From: Rubrivivax rivuli
Lineage (GTDB): Bacteria; Pseudomonadota; Gammaproteobacteria; Burkholderiales; Burkholderiaceae_C
DNA length: 64,000 nt
NCBI RefSeq assembly: GCF_004016505.1
Contig: NZ_SACR01000001.1
Location: 496,001-560,000 of the forward strand
Direction of reading: 5' to 3'
Part shown: positions 34,634 through 43,364 of the stretch, piece by piece
How positions within the stretch are numbered: the stretch's first letter is position 1
Layout of the letters: every line of letters starts with the position of its first letter
The notes under the pieces: model-generated
The model's database searches: none
What the model saw: the letters and a program-made list of their open reading frames with translations, nothing else
Told to the model about the DNA's origin: nothing
Program-made: the position numbers and the translations under genes

Positions 34634-36253
34634 ATGAACGACAGCAGCCCCGTTTTCGACCACGTCATCGTCGGCGCCGGCACCGCCGGCTGCCTGCTGG
34701 CCAACCGCCTCTCGGCCGACCCGAAGTGCCGCGTGCTGCTGCTGGAAGCCGGCGGCCCCGACAACTACCACTGGATCCACATCCCGGTGGGCTACCTGTA
34801 CTGCATCGGCAACCCGCGCACCGACTGGCTCTTTTTCACCGAAGCCGACCCCGGCCTCAACGGCCGCCAGCTGCGCTACCCGCGCGGCAAGGTGCTGGGC
34901 GGCTGCAGCAGCATCAACGGCATGATCTACATGCGCGGCCAGGCGCGCGACTACGCGCAGTGGGCGCAGATCACCGGCGACGCCGGCTGGGCCTGGGAGC
35001 ACTGCCTGCCGCATTTCCTGCGCCATGAAGACCACTGGCGCGGCGCCGTGGCCGGCGCGCACGGCGCTGGCGGCGAGTGGCGGGTGGAGAAGCAGCGCCT
35101 GCGCTGGGAGATCCTCGACGCCTTCGCCGCCGCGGCGCGCGAGGCCGGCATTCCCGCCAGCGACGACTTCAACCGCGGTGACAACGAAGGCGTGGGCTAC
35201 TTCGAGGTCAACCAGCGCAGCGGCATCCGCTGGAACACGAGCAAGGCCTTCCTGCGGCCGGTGCGCGGCCGCGCCAACCTGACGGTGTGGACACATGCCC
35301 AGGCGCGGCGCCTGCTGATGGAAGGCTCGCGCGTCACGGGCGTGGAGGTGCAGCGCGGCACCGACGCCCCCGTGGCCGTGCGCGCCGCGCGCGAGGTGGT
35401 GCTGTGCGCCGGGGCCATCGGCACGCCGCAGCTGCTGCAGCTCTCGGGCATTGGCGCGGGCGAGCGGCTGCACGCCCTGGGCATCACGCCGCGGCACGAG
35501 CTGCCCGGCGTGGGCGAGAACCTGCAAGACCACTTGCAGATCCGCGCCGTGTTCTCGGTGGAAGGCGTGAAGACGCTGAACACGCAGGCGAATTCGCTGC
35601 TGGGCCAGGCGGCCATCGCGCTGGAATACCTGCTCAAGCGCAGCGGGCCGATGAGCATGGCGCCCTCGCAGCTGGGGGCCTTCACCCGATCGTCGCCGGA
35701 TCAGCCGCACCCCAACGTGCAGTACCACGTGCAGCCGCTGTCGCTGGACGCCTTCGGCCAGCCGCTGCACCGGTTCAACGCGTTCACGGCCAGCGTTTGC
35801 AACCTCAACCCGACCTCGCGGGGGCACGTGCGCCTGCGCAGCCCGCGCCCCGAGGACGCGCCGGTGATCCTGGCGAATTACCTCTCCACGCCCGAAGACC
35901 GCCAGGTGGCCGCTGATTCGCTGCGCCTGACACGGCGCATCGCCGCCATGCCGGCGCTCGCGAGGTACCGGCCGCAGGAGGTGAAGCCCGGGGTGCAGTT
36001 CCAGAGCGATGAAGAACTGGCTCGCCTGGCCGGCGACATCGGCACCACCATCTTCCACCCCGTCGGCACCTGCCGCATGGGCGCCGAGGGTGACGCCGGT
36101 GCGGTGGTGAACCCACGCCTGCAGGTGCGCGGCCTTGCCGGCCTGCGCATCGCCGATGCCAGCGTGATGCCCACCATCACCAGCGGCAACACCAACTCCC
36201 CCACGCTGATGATTGCCGAGCGCGCCGCGCAGTGGTTGCGGGCCGGCGGGTAA
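34634..36253 (+). CDS. GMC family oxidoreductase (choline/alcohol dehydrogenase-like)
   Basis: 539 residues. FAD-dependent GMC enzyme: N-terminal Rossmann FDHVIVGAGTAGCLLANRL, LLLEAGGPDNYHW, the GMC signature RGKVLGGCSSINGMIYMRGQ, signature 2 GAIGTPQLLQLSGIG, and the C-terminal HPVGTCRMG with catalytic His, followed by RIADASVMPTITSGNTN. Members oxidise choline, long-chain or aromatic alcohols; the substrate is not assigned. Length is normal. Follows marC by 38 bases but is likely independent. A terminator lies 165 bases downstream. Confidence 0.93.
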   Translation: MNDSSPVFDHVIVGAGTAGCLLANRLSADPKCRVLLLEAGGPDNYHWIHIPVGYLYCIGNPRTDWLFFTEADPGLNGRQLRYPRGKVLGGCSSINGMIYMRGQARDYAQWAQITGDAGWAWEHCLPHFLRHEDHWRGAVAGAHGAGGEWRVEKQRLRWEILDAFAAAAREAGIPASDDFNRGDNEGVGYFEVNQRSGIRWNTSKAFLRPVRGRANLTVWTHAQARRLLMEGSRVTGVEVQRGTDAPVAVRAAREVVLCAGAIGTPQLLQLSGIGAGERLHALGITPRHELPGVGENLQDHLQIRAVFSVEGVKTLNTQANSLLGQAAIALEYLLKRSGPMSMAPSQLGAFTRSSPDQPHPNVQYHVQPLSLDAFGQPLHRFNAFTASVCNLNPTSRGHVRLRSPRPEDAPVILANYLSTPEDRQVAADSLRLTRRIAAMPALARYRPQEVKPGVQFQSDEELARLAGDIGTTIFHPVGTCRMGAEGDAGAVVNPRLQVRGLAGLRIADASVMPTITSGNTNSPTLMIAERAAQWLRAGG

Positions 36254-36589
36254 GTCCGGATGGTGGGCGCCGGGGCCCGGTTGTTACATTTGTGTCACTC
36301 GTGGCGTTGTCGGCCTGACCTTGGTCTTCCGGCCCGCCTCACGGGGGCCTGAGGAGACATCGGACAGAATTCGAAGAGCAGAACACAGACCGACCCCGCA
36401 GATGGGTTGGCTTTTCCAAGGCGCCGCTGGTCGGCGCCTTTTTCATGTTCTCGCCGCTGGTCAGGGCCTTTTTCGTGGCCGTGCCGTTTTGGAGGCCGGT
36501 GTTTCGGGTGTCTTTCGGGCGATAGGCCGTGGATCAGCGGCCTAGCATGGGCGCGAGAAGCCCCTGCCCCGAACGCCTGAAGGTCTGCC
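36254..36589. other. Intergenic region between GMC oxidoreductase and HDOD gene
   Basis: 336 bases with a terminator hairpin at 36419-36443 and a second similar copy of CGCTGGTC..GGCC..TTTTTC just downstream (36450-36480) that looks like a partial duplication. GTTACATTTGTGTCACTC near 36280 may be the start of a leader. No gene was found. Confidence 0.5.
36419..36443 (+). terminator. Rho-independent terminator
   Basis: AAGGCGCC / GGCGCCTT stem with a 6-base loop, followed by TTTTT. It lies downstream of the GMC gene and upstream of the HDOD gene. Confidence 0.8.
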
Positions 36590-37420
36590 ATGTCCGTGAA
36601 CCCTGAACTGCGCAAGCTGGACATCGACATCCCGTCGCAGCCTCAGTCTTTGGTGCAGCTTTCGCTGCTGATGGCCGACGAAGACATCAACATGCAGGCT
36701 GCGGCCAGCCTGATCGAGAACGACATGGCGCTGGCAGCCGCCGTGATGAAGGCCGTGAACTCGTCGCTCTATGGCTTGAAGGGCCGCGTGCAGAGCGTGC
36801 ACCAGGCCATCACCTACCTGGGCATGCGCGAGGTGGCGGCCATCACCTTCGAGATGGGGCTGCGTGCGGCCTTTCCGCCGGCCCCAGAACTCGAACCCCT
36901 GTGGAAGCGCGCCGGGCAGCGCGGCACCCTCATGGGCAAGCTCGCGGCCAGGCTCTCGCTGGATGCCTGGGGGGCGCATTCGGCCGGGCTTTTCGAGGAG
37001 TGCGGCAAGGCCGTTCTCTTCCGCCACGCCAGCGACCACTACCGCGCCATGTTGCGCGCCACCGACAACGACGTCGACCTGGTCGGGCTGGAGCATGCCG
37101 GCTTCGGTGTCAGCCACGACGCCCTGGGTGCCGCCCTGTGCGAGAGCTGGGGCCTGGGCGCTGCGGCGGTGGCCAGCGTTCGCCATCATGTGGTGGCGCA
37201 GGCGGCACTGGCGCTGCCGGCGGCCGAAGGGCGGCGCTCGATCAGTGCGCTGTCGGTGCTGGCCCACGTGCTGATGCAAGACCCCGGACGGCTGGACGAG
37301 GCCGTGCGCGCCGTCGCACCGGCCGCCGACCTGGACGAGATGCTCGTGCTGCGCGCCGCCCGGCAAGCCCACGAGCAACTGGCCGACGCGCAAAGGGCCG
37401 GCCGCGCTGCCTTGCACTGA
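36590..37420 (+). CDS. HDOD domain signalling protein
   Basis: 276 residues. HDOD domain over about residues 10-210: IPSQPQSLVQLSLLMADEDI, the ASLIENDMALAAAVMKAVNS motif, GRVQSVHQAITYLGMREVAA and LFEECGKAVLFRHAS. HDOD proteins lack the metal-binding His-Asp pair of HD hydrolases and act as protein interaction modules in signalling. No response-regulator or EAL partner domain is attached; compare the second HDOD gene at 50899. A hairpin follows the stop. Confidence 0.88.
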   Translation: MSVNPELRKLDIDIPSQPQSLVQLSLLMADEDINMQAAASLIENDMALAAAVMKAVNSSLYGLKGRVQSVHQAITYLGMREVAAITFEMGLRAAFPPAPELEPLWKRAGQRGTLMGKLAARLSLDAWGAHSAGLFEECGKAVLFRHASDHYRAMLRATDNDVDLVGLEHAGFGVSHDALGAALCESWGLGAAAVASVRHHVVAQAALALPAAEGRRSISALSVLAHVLMQDPGRLDEAVRAVAPAADLDEMLVLRAARQAHEQLADAQRAGRAALH

Positions 37421-37425
37421 ACCGC

Positions 37426-37452
37426 GGGGCATCCCCCTTCCGAGGGATGCCC
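37426..37452. terminator. Hairpin after the HDOD gene
   Basis: GGGGCATCCC (37426-37435) pairs with GGGATGCCC (37444-37452) across an 8-base loop. No T-run follows, so it may act as an mRNA end stabiliser rather than an intrinsic terminator. Confidence 0.5.
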
Positions 37453-37563
37453 GGTATCCGGCTGTCAGCTTGAGGAAAGCCCGTCTGGGCAGCGGTGCCG
37501 CGCTTGGGTAGTCTCGCGCCTCTTTGCGCTGTCCACGGGCCCGCACGCCCTCACCACCTCATC

Positions 37564-39258
37564 ATGGCCTCCACCGTCTCGCCTGAAGCGCTCGCCCTGC
37601 AGCGCCTGTACCACTGGGAAACCACCACGCCCGATCGCGTCGCCTTCACGCAGCCGCAAGGCGGCGGCCAGGTGCTCGACTACACCTGGAAGCAGGTGGG
37701 CGACCAGGTGCGCCGCATGGCCAGCCACCTGCAGAGCCTGGGCCTGCAGCCCGGCGACAAGGTGGCCATGCTGTCGAAGAACACGGCGCACTGGATCATG
37801 AGCGACCTGGCCATCTGGATGGCCGGCTGCATCTCGGTGCCGCTGTATCCCACCCTGGCCGCGGGCACCATCCGCCAGATCCTCGAGCACAGCGGCGCCA
37901 AGCTGCTCTTCGTGGGCAAGCTCGACGGCTGGGATGGCATGAAGCCCGGCATCCCTGCCGGCCTGCCCTGCATCAGCCTGCCGCTGTGCCCGGCCGATGC
38001 CGCCAAGAGCTACCCCACCTGGGAAAGCATCACGACCAAGACCGCGCCGATGCAAGGCCAGCCGGTGCGCGAGGCGGCCGACCTGGCCACCATCATGTAC
38101 ACCAGCGGCACCACGGGTGCGCCCAAGGGCGTGATGCACAGCTTCGGCAGCTTTGCGCAGGCGGTGCAGCAGGGCCTGCAGCGCGTGCCGCTGCGGCAAG
38201 ACGGCCGCATGCTGAGCTACCTGCCGCTGTCGCACGTGGTGGAGCGCGCACTCGTCGAGCACGGCCAGCTGGCCACGGGCATGCACGTCTTCTTCGCCGA
38301 AAGCCTGGAGACCTTCACCGCAGACCTGCAGCGCGCGCGCCCCACGGTCTTCTTCAGCGTGCCGCGCCTGTGGGTGAAGTTCCAGCAGGGTGTGCAGGCC
38401 AAGATGCCGGCCAAGAAGATGAACCTGTTGCTGAGCCTGCCCATCCTGGGCGGCATCGTGCGCAAGAAGATCCTCACCGCCCTGGGCCTGCAGGAGTGCA
38501 TCTTCGCCGCTGGCGGCGCAGCGCCCATGCCGCACGAACTGCTGCACTGGTACGCCCGCCTCGGCCTGCGCGTGGCCGAGGGCTATGGCATGACCGAGAA
38601 CCTGGGCGCCAGCCACATCACCGACGGCGATCCGGTGAGCTTCGGCACCGTGGGCCGCCCTTATGACGTGGTGCAGTGCCGCATCGCGCCGGAGAACGGC
38701 GAGATCCAGGTGCGCGCGCCGTGGACCATGCTCGGCTACTACCGCGAGCCCGAGCTCAGCCGCGACGCGATGACACCCGACGGCTGGCTCAAGACCGGCG
38801 ACAAGGGCGCGGTCGACGGCCAGGGCCGGCTGAAGATCACCGGCCGCGTGAAGGACCTCTTCAAGACCAGCAAGGGCAAGTACGTTGCGCCCGCGCCCAT
38901 CGAAGACAAGCTGGTGATGCACCCCGCGGTGGAAGCCTGCTGCGTGACGGGCGCCAACCTCGGCCAGCCGCTGGCGCTGGCCATGCTGAACCCCGATGGC
39001 GCAAAGAAGGCGCAAAGCGCCGAGGGCCGCGCCGAGCTGGAAAGCACGATGGCGGCGCACATCGACGCCATCAACGCCTCGCTGGACCCGCACGAGCAGC
39101 TCGACTGCATCGTGCTGATGTCAGAGGCCTGGACGGTGGACAACGACATCATCACGCCGACCTTCAAGGTCAAGCGCAACCGCATCGAAGACCTGTTCGC
39201 GAAGAACTACGAGAAGTGGGTGGGCTCGCGCAAGAAGGTGGTCTGGTACGGGGCCTGA
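37564..39258 (+). CDS. Long-chain fatty acid-CoA ligase (AMP-binding)
   Basis: 564 residues from ATG at 37564 (an earlier frame start at 37495 adds a Pro/His-rich stretch without conservation). AMP-binding enzyme: P-loop-like TIMYTSGTTGAPKGVMH, EGYGMTENLG (A5), and the hinge/A8 region GWLKTGDKGAVDGQGRLKIT followed by GRVKDLFKTSKGKYVAP, in which the conserved Lys is present. Family typical of long-chain acyl-CoA synthetases (FACL, similar to the eukaryotic-type). Activates fatty acid for beta-oxidation or lipid synthesis. Standard length. Terminator downstream. Confidence 0.9.
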   Translation: MASTVSPEALALQRLYHWETTTPDRVAFTQPQGGGQVLDYTWKQVGDQVRRMASHLQSLGLQPGDKVAMLSKNTAHWIMSDLAIWMAGCISVPLYPTLAAGTIRQILEHSGAKLLFVGKLDGWDGMKPGIPAGLPCISLPLCPADAAKSYPTWESITTKTAPMQGQPVREAADLATIMYTSGTTGAPKGVMHSFGSFAQAVQQGLQRVPLRQDGRMLSYLPLSHVVERALVEHGQLATGMHVFFAESLETFTADLQRARPTVFFSVPRLWVKFQQGVQAKMPAKKMNLLLSLPILGGIVRKKILTALGLQECIFAAGGAAPMPHELLHWYARLGLRVAEGYGMTENLGASHITDGDPVSFGTVGRPYDVVQCRIAPENGEIQVRAPWTMLGYYREPELSRDAMTPDGWLKTGDKGAVDGQGRLKITGRVKDLFKTSKGKYVAPAPIEDKLVMHPAVEACCVTGANLGQPLALAMLNPDGAKKAQSAEGRAELESTMAAHIDAINASLDPHEQLDCIVLMSEAWTVDNDIITPTFKVKRNRIEDLFAKNYEKWVGSRKKVVWYGA

Positions 39259-39289
39259 TGGGCTCGACCGGCCTGACCGGCAGAAAACA

Positions 39290-39311
39290 AACGGGGCCCA
39301 AGGGCCCCGTT
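39290..39311. terminator. Bidirectional terminator after the acyl-CoA ligase gene
   Basis: AACGGGGCCC / GGCCCCGTT stem with a 3-base AAG loop. It sits between the convergent ligase (+) and the hypothetical gene at 39344 (-), with A-rich left and GTTGTT right flanks. Confidence 0.8.
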
Positions 39312-39343
39312 GTTCATGCGCGGTGCCGCGGCCTCAGGGCCGC

Positions 39344-39775
39344 TCAAGGCCGGGAAGCGGCCGAGGCCGGCACGGCAGGCGCCTGCGCGTTGGGCACGAT
39401 GACGCCCGTGGCCAGCGGGATCTCGTCGCTGACGGTCACCGCCGTCACGTAGTAGCGCGTGTCGCCGAAGCAGCTGCCGGGCAGGCCCACCTTCTCTTCG
39501 TAGTGCAGCGTCACGCGCTTGCCCATGGCGCGCGTGACCTGCTGCGCCACTTCGTCGTTCCAGATCGTGAAGAGGAACTTCTCGGGCGTGGTGCCAGGCA
39601 GCGAGACCAGCGCCAGCTCGCCTTCCCAGGTCTTGCAGATCCAGCCTTTGTTGGAGAGCTTCTGCACCCAGCCGGCGCGGTCGCCGGTGGAGTAGCTCCA
39701 GCTCAGCGCGGCCCAGAAGTACGCGGCCAACAGCAGGGCCAGCACAAGCAGGGGCAGGACAACACGTTTGAACAT
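39344..39775 (-). CDS. Conserved hypothetical membrane-anchored protein
   Basis: 143 residues. One N-terminal transmembrane helix (VLPLLVLALLLAAYFWAAL) precedes a conserved domain: WSYSTGDRAGWVQKLSNKGW, then TWEGELALV, TPEKFLFTI, VTLHYEEKVG, and GSCFGDTRYYVTAV. I recall this family as common in Burkholderiales, where it is sometimes labelled '6-phosphogluconate dehydrogenase' without basis. Two cysteines (WICKTW and SCFG) could form a disulfide. It is likely exposed to the periplasm. Last of a minus-strand run with the ornithine-cyclodeaminase-family and polyamine-binding genes, 55 bases downstream of the former. Confidence 0.75.
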   Translation of the reverse strand: MFKRVVLPLLVLALLLAAYFWAALSWSYSTGDRAGWVQKLSNKGWICKTWEGELALVSLPGTTPEKFLFTIWNDEVAQQVTRAMGKRVTLHYEEKVGLPGSCFGDTRYYVTAVTVSDEIPLATGVIVPNAQAPAVPASAASRP

Positions 39776-39830
39776 GGCAAGGGCGCAAGGCGCGCAGGGC
39801 GGGGGATGAGCGGGGGGTGGTCGCGGATTA

Positions 39831-40781
39831 TCAGCCGCCGGGTGTGTCGGCCCAGGCCAGGGCCAGCTCGGCCGCGGCCAGGTCTTCCAGCGCGCTGCCC
39901 ACGGCCTTGAAGACCGTGACGTCGCCGCCCTGCTGGCGCCCGGCGTGCTGGCCGCGGCACAGCTGCGCCAGCGTGGCCTGCAGGCGCGCCGGCTTGAACT
40001 GCCCCTCGGCCGCGGCCTGCACCAGATCGCCGGCCTTGAGCAGCGCCTCTTCGGTATCGACGAACACGCGGCCGCGCGTGAAGCAGGCGGCGTCGGCCTC
40101 GCGCGTGTCGGGCGCGAAGCTGCCGATCAGATCGAGGTGCGTGCCCGGTGCCAGCCACGCGCCGTGCACCAGCGCCTGCCGCGCCAGCGTGGCGCAGCTG
40201 ACGATGCAGGCGCTGCGCACGGCGGCTTCCAGGTCGGTGCTGGCCTGGGCGTTGAAGCCCTGATCGCGCAGCTGCGCGGCCAGGCGCTCGGCGCCTTCGG
40301 GGCGGTGGTTCCACACCGTCACGCGCTGCAGCTTGGGCCGCACCTGGCGGTAGGCCTGGGGCAGCAGCGTGGCCACGCGGCCGCTGCCCAGCACCACCAG
40401 GTGTTGCACATCGGCGCGCGCCAGGTAGTGCGCCGCCAGCGCCGAGGCCGCGGCGGTGCGGCGCGCGGTGAGTTCGCTGCCGTCCATCAGCGCCACGGGC
40501 ACGCCGGTGTTGGCGTCGAACAGCAGGTAGATGGCATGCAGCCCCGGCAGGCCGAGCGCCGTGTTGCCGGGGAAGATGTTGATGGTCTTCACGCCGAGGT
40601 GGCGCCCCGGCTGCCAGGCCGGCATCAACAGCACCGTGCCGGCTTCGCCGGTGGGGTGCGTGATGCGGTGGGTGTGCCGCTGCGGCACCTCGCAGCCCGC
40701 GATGAACATCTCTCGCAGCGCCGGCACCAGCGCGCCGAGCGGCAGGCGCTGGGCGAGGGTGGCGGCGTCGAGCTGCAGCAC
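39831..40781 (-). CDS. Ornithine cyclodeaminase/mu-crystallin family protein
   Basis: 316 residues, normal for the family. NAD(P)-binding Rossmann motif VLGSGRVATLLPQAYRQ (about 128-144), N-terminal substrate-binding part with GTVLLMPAW and LGVKTINIFPGN (conserved Lys), and GSFAPDTREAD near the C-terminal half. Family members include ornithine cyclodeaminase, ketimine reductase and imino acid reductases; the second glycine and acidic end of the cofactor strand are not diagnostic. The polyamine-type binding protein gene lies 28 bases upstream, suggesting use of an amine or imino acid substrate. Confidence 0.85.
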   Translation of the reverse strand: MLQLDAATLAQRLPLGALVPALREMFIAGCEVPQRHTHRITHPTGEAGTVLLMPAWQPGRHLGVKTINIFPGNTALGLPGLHAIYLLFDANTGVPVALMDGSELTARRTAAASALAAHYLARADVQHLVVLGSGRVATLLPQAYRQVRPKLQRVTVWNHRPEGAERLAAQLRDQGFNAQASTDLEAAVRSACIVSCATLARQALVHGAWLAPGTHLDLIGSFAPDTREADAACFTRGRVFVDTEEALLKAGDLVQAAAEGQFKPARLQATLAQLCRGQHAGRQQGGDVTVFKAVGSALEDLAAAELALAWADTPGG

Positions 40782-40809
40782 GGGCCCGGGTGCCGGCGGC
40801 CGCTGCGCC

Positions 40810-41943
40810 TTACTTCGCGTTGGCCTTGAAGTTGGTGAAGGTGCGCGTCTGCAGGCGGCGGGCGTTGTTGTCCAGCGCCTTGGGCATGGCCATCTTCTTC
40901 AGCTCGGCCGCCGGCGGGAAGATCACCGGGTTGGCCGCCAGCTCGGGCTTCACGAAAGGCTTGCTGGCGCTGTTGGGGTTGCCGTAGAAGACCTGGTTGG
41001 TCAGCGCGGCGTGGTTCTCCGGCTTCATGATGAAGTTGATGAAGGCGTGCGCGTTCTTCGGGTGCTTGGCGTCCTTGGGGATGGCCATGGTGTCGAAGAA
41101 CAGCGTGGCGCCGGCCGGCGGGATCAGCGCCTGGATCTTCTGCCCGGTCTTGCCTTCGGCGGCGCGGCTGCCGGCGATGTTGAAGTCGCCGGCGTAGCCC
41201 AGGCTCACGCAGATCTGGCCCTGGGCCAGGTCGTTGATGGGGCCGGGGCTGCTGATGCGCGTGACGAAGGGGCGCGCCGCCTTCAGCACGGCGGCGGCGG
41301 CTTCGTAGTCCTTGGCGTTGCTGCTGTAGCCGTCTTTGCCGGCGTAGATCATGGCCACGGGGATCACTTCGCTGGCCGAATCGAGCACGTGGATGCCGCA
41401 GCTCTTCACCTTGGCGGCGAGCTCGGGCTTGAAGATCAGGTCCAGCGGGTTGGCCGGCATGGGCGTGGTGCCGAGCGCGGCCTTGACCTTGTCGGTGTTG
41501 ATGCCGATGGTGACGAAGCTCCACAGCCACGTGACCAGGTGCTTGTTGCCGGGGTCGCTTTCGCCCAGCTTCTCGAGCAGCGCGGGGTCGAGGTTCTTCC
41601 AGTTCGGCAGCAGCGCGCGGTCCAGCGGCAGGAAGAGGCCGGCCTCGATCTGGCGCTTGGCAAAGTGCGAGGAAGGCACCACCACGTCGTAGCCCGTCTT
41701 GCCGGCCACCAGGCGGGCGTGCAGGGTCTCGTTGCTGTCGAAGGTGTCGTAGCGCACCTTGATGCCGGTTTCCTTCTCGAACTTGGCGATGGTGTCCGGG
41801 CCGATGTAGTCGGCCCAGTTCAGCACGTTCAGCACCTTGGGCTCGGGGGCCTGGGCCATGGCGGCCCCGCTGGTGAAGAGGGCTGCGCCGGCCAAGCCGA
41901 GCGCGAGCAGGGTGCGGGTGAAGGGGCGGCGGGCGGTGCGCAT
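40810..41943 (-). CDS. Spermidine/putrescine ABC transporter substrate-binding protein (PotD/PotF-like)
   Basis: 377 residues from ATG at 41943, preceded by GAGGAG about 7 bases upstream. Signal peptide: Arg-rich start, LLALGLAGAALFTSGAAMA, probable cut after AMA. Periplasmic binding-protein family 1/polyamine type: LNVLNWADYIGPDTIAKFEK, YDVVVPSSHFAKRQIEAGLF, CVSLGYAGDF and the Trp/Asp/Glu substrate contacts of PotF. Cognate permease and ATPase genes are not in view, so the transporter may be split or lost. The next gene is an ornithine-cyclodeaminase-family enzyme, supporting an amine or amino acid role. Confidence 0.87.
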   Translation of the reverse strand: MRTARRPFTRTLLALGLAGAALFTSGAAMAQAPEPKVLNVLNWADYIGPDTIAKFEKETGIKVRYDTFDSNETLHARLVAGKTGYDVVVPSSHFAKRQIEAGLFLPLDRALLPNWKNLDPALLEKLGESDPGNKHLVTWLWSFVTIGINTDKVKAALGTTPMPANPLDLIFKPELAAKVKSCGIHVLDSASEVIPVAMIYAGKDGYSSNAKDYEAAAAVLKAARPFVTRISSPGPINDLAQGQICVSLGYAGDFNIAGSRAAEGKTGQKIQALIPPAGATLFFDTMAIPKDAKHPKNAHAFINFIMKPENHAALTNQVFYGNPNSASKPFVKPELAANPVIFPPAAELKKMAMPKALDNNARRLQTRTFTNFKANAK

Positions 41944-42064
41944 GGCGGTGGGCTCCTCGGGGGGATGGCGGGGATGAGCGGTTCTGGCGTGCTTCAGGGC
42001 CGACAGGCCAGCACCTGAAACGGACGGGGCGGGATTGTGGCCGACCGGCCGCCCGCGCCCACCC

Positions 42065-42784
42065 TCACCACGCAATGGCCGTGCCGTCCCAGGCGAAAAA
42101 GCCGCCGCTGTCGGTGGGCTGCAGGCCGTTCAGCACGCGCAGCAGGTTGGCGGCGGCCACCGGCGGCGTGGTGGCTTCCGCGTCGCCGATGATGGGCGCC
42201 GACAGGCCCGATTGCACCGTGCCCGGGTGCAGCGCGGCCAGCACCGCCAGCGGGCGTTTGCGCGCCACCTCGATGGCCGCGGTGTGCAGGAACTGGTTGA
42301 GGGCCGCCTTGCTGGCGCGGTAGGCGTACCAGCCGCCCTTGCGGTTGTCGCCGATGCTGCCCACGCGCGCCGAGAGCACGGCCACCAGCGCACGCTCTTT
42401 CAGCGGCAGCAGCTCGCAGAAGTGCTTGAGGACCAGCGCCGGGCCGATGGCGTTGAGGGCCATCGCGCGGGCGAGCGTCTCGGGCGCCAGGTCGGCCAGG
42501 CGCTTCTCGGGCGAGCGGGGCCCGAGCTGCAGCACACCGGTGGCGCACACCAGCAGGTGCAGGCCGCCCGGGCCGGGCAGTTGCTCGCGCAGGTGCGCGG
42601 CCGCCGTGGCGATGCTGGCCTCGTCCAGCAGGTCGAGCGCCGGCGCGCTGCGGCGTGAGAAGGCGTGCACGCCGCCGCAGCGCGCATCGGCCTGCAGCGC
42701 CTGCACCAGCGCGCCGCCGATGGCGCCCGTGGCGCCGATGACGGCGGCGCGGTAGCCCTCGGGCAAGGAAGCGAGGGTGCTCAT
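42065..42784 (-). CDS. SDR family protein (C-factor-like)
   Basis: 239 residues. Cofactor motif VIGATGAIGGALVQAL, NAIGPALVLKHF, SARVGSIGDNRKGGWYAYRA (YxxxK, with Ser upstream) and the Myxococcus C-factor-like family trait LHPGTVQSGLS. SDR of the CsgA/YciK-like group, substrate unknown. ATG at 42784 overlaps the upstream MaoC-type gene stop (ATGA), so the two genes probably form one unit. Confidence 0.83.
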   Translation of the reverse strand: MSTLASLPEGYRAAVIGATGAIGGALVQALQADARCGGVHAFSRRSAPALDLLDEASIATAAAHLREQLPGPGGLHLLVCATGVLQLGPRSPEKRLADLAPETLARAMALNAIGPALVLKHFCELLPLKERALVAVLSARVGSIGDNRKGGWYAYRASKAALNQFLHTAAIEVARKRPLAVLAALHPGTVQSGLSAPIIGDAEATTPPVAAANLLRVLNGLQPTDSGGFFAWDGTAIAW

Positions 42785-43302
42785 TCGGGAGCCGGGGCCG
42801 GCACGTCATTCGGCACATCACGCCGGCCGAACATCGCCCAGCCTTCCATCGTGAGCACCGGCTGCTCGTGCTGGTTGCGCATCGTCCAGCGGCAACGCAG
42901 CAGGCCGATGTGCGGCTTGCTGTTCATGGGCCGCGCTTCCAGGATTTCCATGCGCAACCGCAACGTGTCGCCCGGGAACACGGGCTTGTGCCAGCGCAGG
43001 TTGTCGATGCCGGGGCTGCCCTGGCTGCTGCTGTCGAGCAGGTAGCCGTCGCACATGATGCGCATGGCCATCGCGCAGGTGTGCCAGCCGCTGGCGCACA
43101 GGCCGCCGAAGACCGAGGCGGCGCCGGCTTCGTCGTCCAGATGGAAGGGCTGCGGGTCGAACTGGCTGGCGAAGGCGATGACGGCCTCGCGGCTGACCGG
43201 CCGGCCCTCGAAGTCCAGCACATGCCCGATGGGGAAGTCTTCCCAGAAAAGGCGCGGGCTGCGCTTCGTCCGCAATACGGTTGGGGGCTGTTCGTTCTCC
43301 AT
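42781..43302 (-). CDS. MaoC/hotdog dehydratase-type protein
   Basis: 173 residues from ATG at 43302. MaoC-like hotdog: FWEDFPIGHVLDFEGRPVSR, then SQFDPQPFHLDDEAGAASVF (catalytic Asp and His of the hydratase motif), GWHTCAMAMRIMCD and KPVFPGDTLRLRMEILE. Likely an enoyl-CoA hydratase or acyl dehydratase of fatty acid or polyhydroxyalkanoate metabolism. Coupled to the SDR gene and divergent from the nnrU gene 62 bases away. Confidence 0.87.
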   Translation of the reverse strand: MENEQPPTVLRTKRSPRLFWEDFPIGHVLDFEGRPVSREAVIAFASQFDPQPFHLDDEAGAASVFGGLCASGWHTCAMAMRIMCDGYLLDSSSQGSPGIDNLRWHKPVFPGDTLRLRMEILEARPMNSKPHIGLLRCRWTMRNQHEQPVLTMEGWAMFGRRDVPNDVPAPAPE

Positions 43303-43364
43303 GGACGGCCAGCATAGCGGCGCCACAATGCGCGCCACCGCGAACCTCGAACAAGCCCACCGTC

